From contig CABUSL010000072.1 of the NCBI GenBank assembly GCA_902494295.1, forward strand, positions 1 to 10,403: DNA of 10,403 bases, in the 5' to 3' direction. Shown here one piece after another: positions 5,957-10,403 of the stretch. A program made the translations under genes and the position numbers. Source of the stretch: an uncultured Collinsella sp. (GTDB lineage: Bacteria > Actinomycetota > Coriobacteriia > Coriobacteriales > Coriobacteriaceae). Positions within the stretch are counted from its first letter, which is position 1, and every line of letters begins with the position of its first letter. Under the pieces are notes generated by a model. It was not told the origin of the DNA. It ran no database searches and saw only the letters and a program-made list of their open reading frames with translations.

Positions 5957-7618
5957 CTACTCGATCGAGAAGATCACGGGATAGAGCGGCTGCTCGCCAC
6001 GATGGGCGTCGATCTCCAGGTCGGGCTGAGCCTCCTCGATAGCGTCGACGATCTCCTGGAAGGCCTCATCGGACAGATCCTCGCCAGCCAGAATCGTCAG
6101 CGCGTCGCCCTCCTCTTCCTCCTGCATGCGGTTGATGCAGTCGAGCGTGACCTGCTTCACGTCGGAGCCGACCACATCGATGGAGCCGGCGATGATACCC
6201 ATGACGTCACCGGAGTGAATCGGCGAGCCGTCGGAGGCGCTGGAATCGCGCACGGCACGGGTGACCTCGCCATCGCGGACCTCGCTGATGGCGTCGACCA
6301 TAGCGGCAACGGCATCCTCGAGCTCGGAATCGGGCAGGACCGCGAACAGCGCGGAGAAGGCCTGCGGGACGGTCTTGGTGGGAACGACGGCAACCTTCTT
6401 GTCGGTGCAGGCGGAGGCAGCGGCCTCGGCAGCCATGCGGATGTTGCCGTTGTTGGGCAGGATGATGACCGAGGTCGCGTTGACCTGGTCGACGGCGCCC
6501 AGCAAGTCGGCGGTCGAGGGGTTCATGGTCTGGCCACCCGACACGATCACATCGACACCGAGGGACCTGAGGATGTCAGCCTCACCAGAGCCAGCCGCAA
6601 CGGCGACAAAGCCCAGAGCCTTCGCGGGCTCGGCAGACTTCTCCTGATCCTCATGGATCTTAGCGGTGCGGTCGTGGGCCTCCATCTCCATGTTATGGAT
6701 AAAGACCTCATAGATCTGACCAAGCTGAAGCATGTGCTCGAGCACCAGGTTGGGGGTGTTGGAGTGCACGTGGATCTTGTAGTCGGGATAGGCACCAACG
6801 AGCAGCTCGCAGTCGCCCATGGAGCCCAGGAACTTCAGGCACTCGTCCTCGTCAAAGGGGGCGTCGGCCTTAAAGAGGAACTCGTTGCAGTAGCGGAACT
6901 CCGAGCCCTCCCAGTCGTCGTTAGCCTCGATCTCAACACGATCGAGGGCAGCGTCGCGGGCAGAGCCGGCGGAATCAAACGTAGCGGAGAAATCCTCGAC
7001 AACGGTGCTGCGGCCAAGGGCGGCGGCAACAAAGTTCTCCAAGAAGATGGCAAAGCCAAAGGCGCCGGAGTCGACCACGCCGTTCTCCTTGAGGACAGGA
7101 AGCAGGTCGGGCGTGCGGGCGACGGACTGGTAGGCCTCGACAACGATGGCGTCGAGTGCATCCTCGGCAGAGAACTTCTTCTTCTCGCACTCGTCTGCCT
7201 TCGTCGAAACATCACGCAGGACCGTGAGGATCGTGCCCTCGATGGGCTTACGAACAGCCTGGAAGGCAACCTTGACGGCGCGACGGAAGGCGAAGGCGAT
7301 ATTGGCGGACGTAATGGGCTCATCGGCAGAGACAAGGCCCTCGGCCACGCCGCGCAGGATCTGCGAGGTGATGACGCCGGAGTTGCCGCGGGCACCCATC
7401 AGGGAGCCGTGGGTGATAGCGCCAGCAATGGCCTCCATGTCGGCATCGGCGGGAAGGGCGGAAAGCTCCTTGGTCACCGAGGCGAGCGTGAGCGACATGT
7501 TGGTGCCGGTGTCACCGTCGGGTACGGGGAAGACGTTGAGCTTGTTGATCTCCTCGGCCTTTTCGGAAACGGCAGCCGCAGCGATCGGAAAACAGGTGCG
7601 AATGGTCTTTGCAATCAT
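5957..7618 (-). CDS. fakA: Fatty acid kinase catalytic subunit FakA-like (DAK2/YloV family)
   Basis: The 553-residue product matches the YloV/FakA family. In staphylococci FakA phosphorylates fatty acids bound to a DegV-type FakB partner, producing acyl-phosphate that PlsX can exchange with ACP. The N-terminal kinase domain has NVFPVPDGDTGTNM at 28-41, whose aspartates bind Mg-nucleotide, and GARGNSGV at 75-82. The middle domain has FRYC (Cys244) and KIHVHSN (His283, His285), which resemble the Cys-His-His zinc site I recall for Staphylococcus aureus FakA. The C-terminal part (from about 330) is the DegV-like domain of this family. No FakB gene is present here. An asp23-like gene lies 27 bases upstream and recG downstream, as with yloU-yloV and recG in Bacillus. 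GGAG lies about 12 bases before the ATG. Confidence 0.9.
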   Translation of the reverse strand: MIAKTIRTCFPIAAAAVSEKAEEINKLNVFPVPDGDTGTNMSLTLASVTKELSALPADADMEAIAGAITHGSLMGARGNSGVITSQILRGVAEGLVSADEPITSANIAFAFRRAVKVAFQAVRKPIEGTILTVLRDVSTKADECEKKKFSAEDALDAIVVEAYQSVARTPDLLPVLKENGVVDSGAFGFAIFLENFVAAALGRSTVVEDFSATFDSAGSARDAALDRVEIEANDDWEGSEFRYCNEFLFKADAPFDEDECLKFLGSMGDCELLVGAYPDYKIHVHSNTPNLVLEHMLQLGQIYEVFIHNMEMEAHDRTAKIHEDQEKSAEPAKALGFVAVAAGSGEADILRSLGVDVIVSGGQTMNPSTADLLGAVDQVNATSVIILPNNGNIRMAAEAAASACTDKKVAVVPTKTVPQAFSALFAVLPDSELEDAVAAMVDAISEVRDGEVTRAVRDSSASDGSPIHSGDVMGIIAGSIDVVGSDVKQVTLDCINRMQEEEEGDALTILAGEDLSDEAFQEIVDAIEEAQPDLEIDAHRGEQPLYPVIFSIE

Positions 7619-7645
7619 GGGTATTTGAATCTCCGTTTTCGGATG

Positions 7646-8002
7646 CTAGTTCAGACGGCTCTTGAGCGCGTCGATGTGAATGCCGATCTTAAGGCTGGCG
7701 GGATCGATTTGGGCAATCTCCTGCAGGGTAAAGGCAACGGAGCTCGAAAGATTGTGGCAGACGGACTTCATGTTGACGCCGTTCTCGAGCACGACGTGAA
7801 GGTCGACCGTGAGGCCGTTCTCGTCGGCGGAAACAAGCACGCCCTTGCGGAGGCGCTGGCCGGCAAGCAGGCGCACGCTCTCGGCGCCCTGCAGCTGTTC
7901 GGCCATACCGACGACGCCGTAGCACGTCATCGCGGCATAACCGGCAATATCGGCAATAACGTCGTTCGAGACGCTCAGGCTGCCGTTAATGGTCTCAGAC
8001 AC
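7646..8002 (-). CDS. Asp23/Gls24-family (YloU-like) protein
   Basis: A 118-residue protein of the Asp23/Gls24 family (alkaline shock protein 23; YloU in Bacillus). It begins VSETINGSLSVSNDVIADIA and contains the family core with TVDLHVVLENGVNM and a VAFTLQEI segment. It has no membrane segment. Staphylococcal Asp23 is a membrane-associated protein linked to envelope stress; the paired asp23-dak arrangement is conserved in Firmicutes and actinobacteria, but the function of YloU-type members is unclear. I chose the GTG at 8002-8000 because AAAAGGAGA (8008-8016) lies 5 bases before it. An in-frame ATG at 8035 lies upstream of that site and is less likely. As the first gene after the tRNA terminator it should have its own promoter. 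Only a weak candidate is visible (TAAAAT 8059-8064, TTAACA 8079-8084, spacer 14). Confidence 0.88.
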   Translation of the reverse strand: MSETINGSLSVSNDVIADIAGYAAMTCYGVVGMAEQLQGAESVRLLAGQRLRKGVLVSADENGLTVDLHVVLENGVNMKSVCHNLSSSVAFTLQEIAQIDPASLKIGIHIDALKSRLN

Positions 8003-8007
8003 AAGAA

Positions 8008-8016
8008 TCTCCTTTT
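8008..8016 (-). promoter_or_regulatory. Ribosome binding site that sets a GTG start for the Asp23-like gene
   Basis: AAAAGGAGA on the minus strand stands 5 bases before GTG (8002-8000). An in-frame ATG at 8035 lies upstream of it and has no comparable site, so the shorter form is favoured. Confidence 0.75.
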
Positions 8017-8160
8017 CTGGTGCTCGCGGCACCATGTCGTGGGAGCAATCATTCCAACATTTTACAACGACCGCGCCATGTTAAGGCCACGGGGTTCGCG
8101 ATTACATCCTCGACACGAAATGTTGATACGGTAACGTTCGCCACCGGCGATCGCGGCATG

Positions 8161-8189
8161 AAAAAACCCGCCGCATAGCGACGGGTTTT
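8161..8189 (-). terminator. Intrinsic terminator of the tRNA-Asn unit
   Basis: On the minus strand AAAACCCGTCGC pairs with GCGGCGGGTTTT around a TAT loop, a 12-bp stem with one U·G pair, followed by a run of T ending at 8161. It starts 7 bases after the encoded CCA of the second tRNA. It separates the tRNA unit from the asp23-fakA-recG operon. On the plus strand the same position is an A-C mismatch, so the element is best formed in the minus-strand transcript. Confidence 0.9.
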
Positions 8190-8195
8190 ACAACC

Positions 8196-8270
8196 TGGCT
8201 CCCCGGGTAGGACTCGAACCTACAACAGCGCGGTTAACAGCCGCGTGCTCTACCATTGAGCTACCGAGGA
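8196..8270 (-). tRNA. tRNA-Asn (anticodon GTT), second in transcription order
   Basis: The 75-base gene folds as a full cloverleaf. The acceptor stem is TCCTCGG/CCGGGGA, the D stem GCTC/GAGC, and the anticodon stem CGCGG/CCGCG with loop CTGTTAA (anticodon GTT, asparagine). The T arm is GTAGG-TTCGAGT-CCTAC. The discriminator base is G and the CCA end is encoded. It is identical to the copy at 8305-8379 and is followed directly by a strong terminator. Confidence 0.97.
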
Positions 8271-8273
8271 ATT

Positions 8274-8295
8274 TAAAAGCCCAGCGAAATGGGCT
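8274..8295 (-). terminator. Small hairpin with T run between the two tRNA-Asn genes
   Basis: AGCCCA and TGGGCT form a perfect 6-bp stem around a 6-base loop (TTTCGC on the minus strand), followed by TTTT at 8277-8274. It occupies most of the 34-base spacer between the tRNAs. The short stem and short T run suggest a weak terminator, or a hairpin recognised during processing of the tandem precursor. Confidence 0.5.
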
Positions 8296-8304
8296 GAGAA
8301 ATTC

Positions 8305-8379
8305 TGGCTCCCCGGGTAGGACTCGAACCTACAACAGCGCGGTTAACAGCCGCGTGCTCTACCATTGAGCTACCGAGGA
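8305..8379 (-). tRNA. tRNA-Asn (anticodon GTT), first in transcription order
   Basis: This gene is identical base for base to the copy at 8196-8270: 75 bases, the same cloverleaf, anticodon GTT and encoded CCA. The identity extends slightly beyond the gene (8304-8381 against 8195-8272), giving a 78-bp direct repeat with a 109-base period. This looks like a recent or gene-converted tandem duplication. It lies about 24 bases downstream of the start site expected from the promoter at 8410-8437. Confidence 0.97.
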
Positions 8380-8409
8380 ATAGGTGCGTGCTCTCAAGCA
8401 ACGAAGTTT

Positions 8410-8457
8410 ATTATACGGACGATTGAGCGAAGGGCAAGAACTTTTTTAAGAAATTTT
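8410..8457 (-). promoter_or_regulatory. Strong promoter of the tRNA-Asn pair with an AT-rich upstream element
   Basis: The -10 is a perfect TATAAT at 8410-8415. The -35 is TTGCCC at 8432-8437, with a 16-base spacer (CTTGCC with 17 is an alternative). Immediately upstream, 8442-8457 is entirely A/T apart from one G-C pair (AAAATTTCTTAAAAAA), placed like an UP element at about -40 to -60. This fits a highly expressed stable-RNA promoter read by the RpoD sigma factor. The start site would fall near 8403. Confidence 0.8.
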
Positions 8458-8464
8458 CCGACCC

Positions 8465-8518
8465 AGTCATCGGGGACGTTCTTAAACGACTAGCCATTCA
8501 AGAACGTCCCCAATGACT
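8465..8518. repeat. 19-bp inverted repeat, REP-like palindrome
   Basis: The left arm (8465-8483, AGTCATCGGGGACGTTCTT) and right arm (8500-8518) are reverse complements except for one position, around a 16-base loop. In a minus-strand RNA the odd position becomes a G·U pair, so all 19 pairs form. Neither side is followed by a T run, so it is not an intrinsic terminator. The position between two transcription units resembles REP elements that are mobilised by TnpA_REP (RAYT) transposases; no such gene is present here. Only one copy lies in the window. Confidence 0.6.
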
Positions 8519-8524
8519 ACATGA

Positions 8525-8558
8525 AGGCGCCCCCAAGCGGATGTGCTTGAGGGCGCCT
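8525..8558 (-). terminator. Hairpin terminator of rpoD
   Basis: On the minus strand AGGCGCCCTCAAGC pairs with GCTTGGGGGCGCCT around a 6-base loop, a 14-bp stem with one U·G pair. It starts 9 bases after the rpoD stop codon. The tail is only TTCAT, a poor T run, so termination may rest mainly on the very stable stem. Confidence 0.75.
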
Positions 8559-8567
8559 CTTGCTTGA

Positions 8568-9908
<1,341 letters not shown>

Positions 9909-10018
9909 AGATTCTCCCTTCGTAGTCCACAGGACTCAATACTTTAGCACACACGTAGACCTCTATACCCAAAATAAAGACAGGATATAGGCGAGAATAC
10001 GCTGGTTGACCACAACAT

Positions 10019-10403
10019 CTAGGCCTGATCGGCACCTGCGGTCTCCAAACCGATCAAACGGAACGGGTCGGCCACGCCACCGATCGACTTTTGGAGCTCG
10101 CGCTGGCGCTGTGAATCTTGCACCGCCTGCATCGTCAGCACGCGACGAGCCTCATCGTCGAGTGAACGGTCCTGACGCAACTTGGCCTGCGCGGCTCGCA
10201 TGCGACGTTTGATGGTGTAGAGCTCGAGCGTATCGAGCATAAAGACGATGTTCGTCTCGGTCGGGTGCTTGCTCGTCGCCGAGATGCGCCCGGCGCTGAC
10301 AAGCGACGCCGCCTCGGGACACACCGCCCGCGCCGCATCCATGCATGCCGCAGGATCGGTTCCCGGCGGCGTTGCCAGCACGGCCCACGCAATGGACTCG
10401 TGA
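10019..10403 (-). CDS. dnaG: 3' end of a probable DNA primase gene (C-terminal helicase-binding region)
   Basis: The frame is open to the window edge and covers at least 127 codons. The visible part starts HESIAWAVLATPPG and ends VADPFRLIGLETAGADQA. It is mostly helical and charged, including DTLELYTIKRRMRAAQAKLR, which fits the C-terminal domain of primase that contacts the replicative helicase DnaB. The zinc-finger and TOPRIM domains that would prove identity lie outside the window. The call rests on position, because dnaG directly precedes rpoD in many bacteria. It is a fragment only because the window ends. The 110-base gap to rpoD holds no clear hairpin terminator, so the two genes may be cotranscribed. 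Confidence 0.7.
   Translation of the reverse strand, partial: HESIAWAVLATPPGTDPAACMDAARAVCPEAASLVSAGRISATSKHPTETNIVFMLDTLELYTIKRRMRAAQAKLRQDRSLDDEARRVLTMQAVQDSQRQRELQKSIGGVADPFRLIGLETAGADQA

Noticed and set aside
4937..8134. A very long plus-strand open frame (1065 codons) opposite recG, fakA and the Asp23-like gene
   Set aside because: It is codon-aligned with all three minus-strand genes, which share one frame. It stays open because those genes avoid TTA, CTA and TCA codons, as GC-rich genes do. Its protein is low-complexity with no recognisable domain, while the minus-strand frames carry clear family motifs.
8465..8518. The palindrome as an intrinsic terminator or a CRISPR unit
   Set aside because: No T run follows on either strand, and there is only one copy, with no spaced repeats.
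9909..10018. A promoter for rpoD in the dnaG-rpoD gap
   Set aside because: Several -10-like strings (TATAGA, TATATC, TAAAGT) are present, but none has a -35 at a suitable distance, so I did not annotate one. A 5-bp dyad at 9924-9936 is too short to interpret.

Overview
This window is a block of core bacterial housekeeping genes. Apart from a scrap at the left edge, everything is encoded on the minus strand, so transcription runs from right to left. The GC-rich sequence, the GTG starts, and the gene sets dnaG-rpoD and rsmD-coaD-(coiled-coil protein)-DUF177-rpmF-plsX point to a Gram-positive actinobacterium. The asp23-fakA-recG neighbourhood and the gene details fit Coriobacteriia, perhaps Collinsella. 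That placement comes from family knowledge and was not searched.

Layout in transcription order. (1) Positions 10403-10019 hold the 3' end of a gene that is most likely dnaG (primase). It is followed by rpoD (9908-8568), the principal sigma factor, with a GC-rich hairpin terminator behind it. (2) Positions 8558-8161 carry no protein gene. They hold the rpoD terminator, a 19-bp inverted repeat that is not a terminator, an AT-rich stretch plus a strong promoter (TTGCCC-16-TATAAT), two identical tRNA-Asn(GTT) genes separated by a small hairpin with a short T run, and a strong intrinsic terminator. (3) Positions 8002-3770 hold asp23/gls24-like, fakA/dak-like and recG, closely spaced. recG overlaps rsmD by 4 bases and rsmD overlaps coaD by 8 bases, so asp23 to coaD look like one transcription unit. 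(4) Positions 2558-1263 hold a DivIVA/ATP-synthase-b-like coiled-coil protein, a DUF177 (YceD) protein overlapping it by one base, and rpmF (ribosomal protein L32). A terminator-like hairpin separates rpmF from plsX (1175-156), which makes acyl-phosphate for phospholipid synthesis.

The genes cover replication and transcription (DnaG, RpoD), fork repair (RecG), ribosome assembly (RsmD, L32, DUF177), CoA synthesis (CoaD), and fatty acid activation and phospholipid entry (FakA, PlsX).

The left edge is anomalous. Positions 1-119 read on the plus strand as the end of an acyl carrier protein gene followed by the first 25 codons of RNase III (rnc). These genes normally lie downstream of plsX in the same direction. 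Here they are inverted, and rnc is cut off about 37 bases beyond the plsX stop codon. I read this as an inverted join, either an assembly or amplification chimera or a true inversion breakpoint.

I looked for an unusual or undescribed system and found none. The points worth a second look are the inverted junction, the palindromic repeat between rpoD and the tRNAs, and the hairpins that sit inside apparent transcription units.
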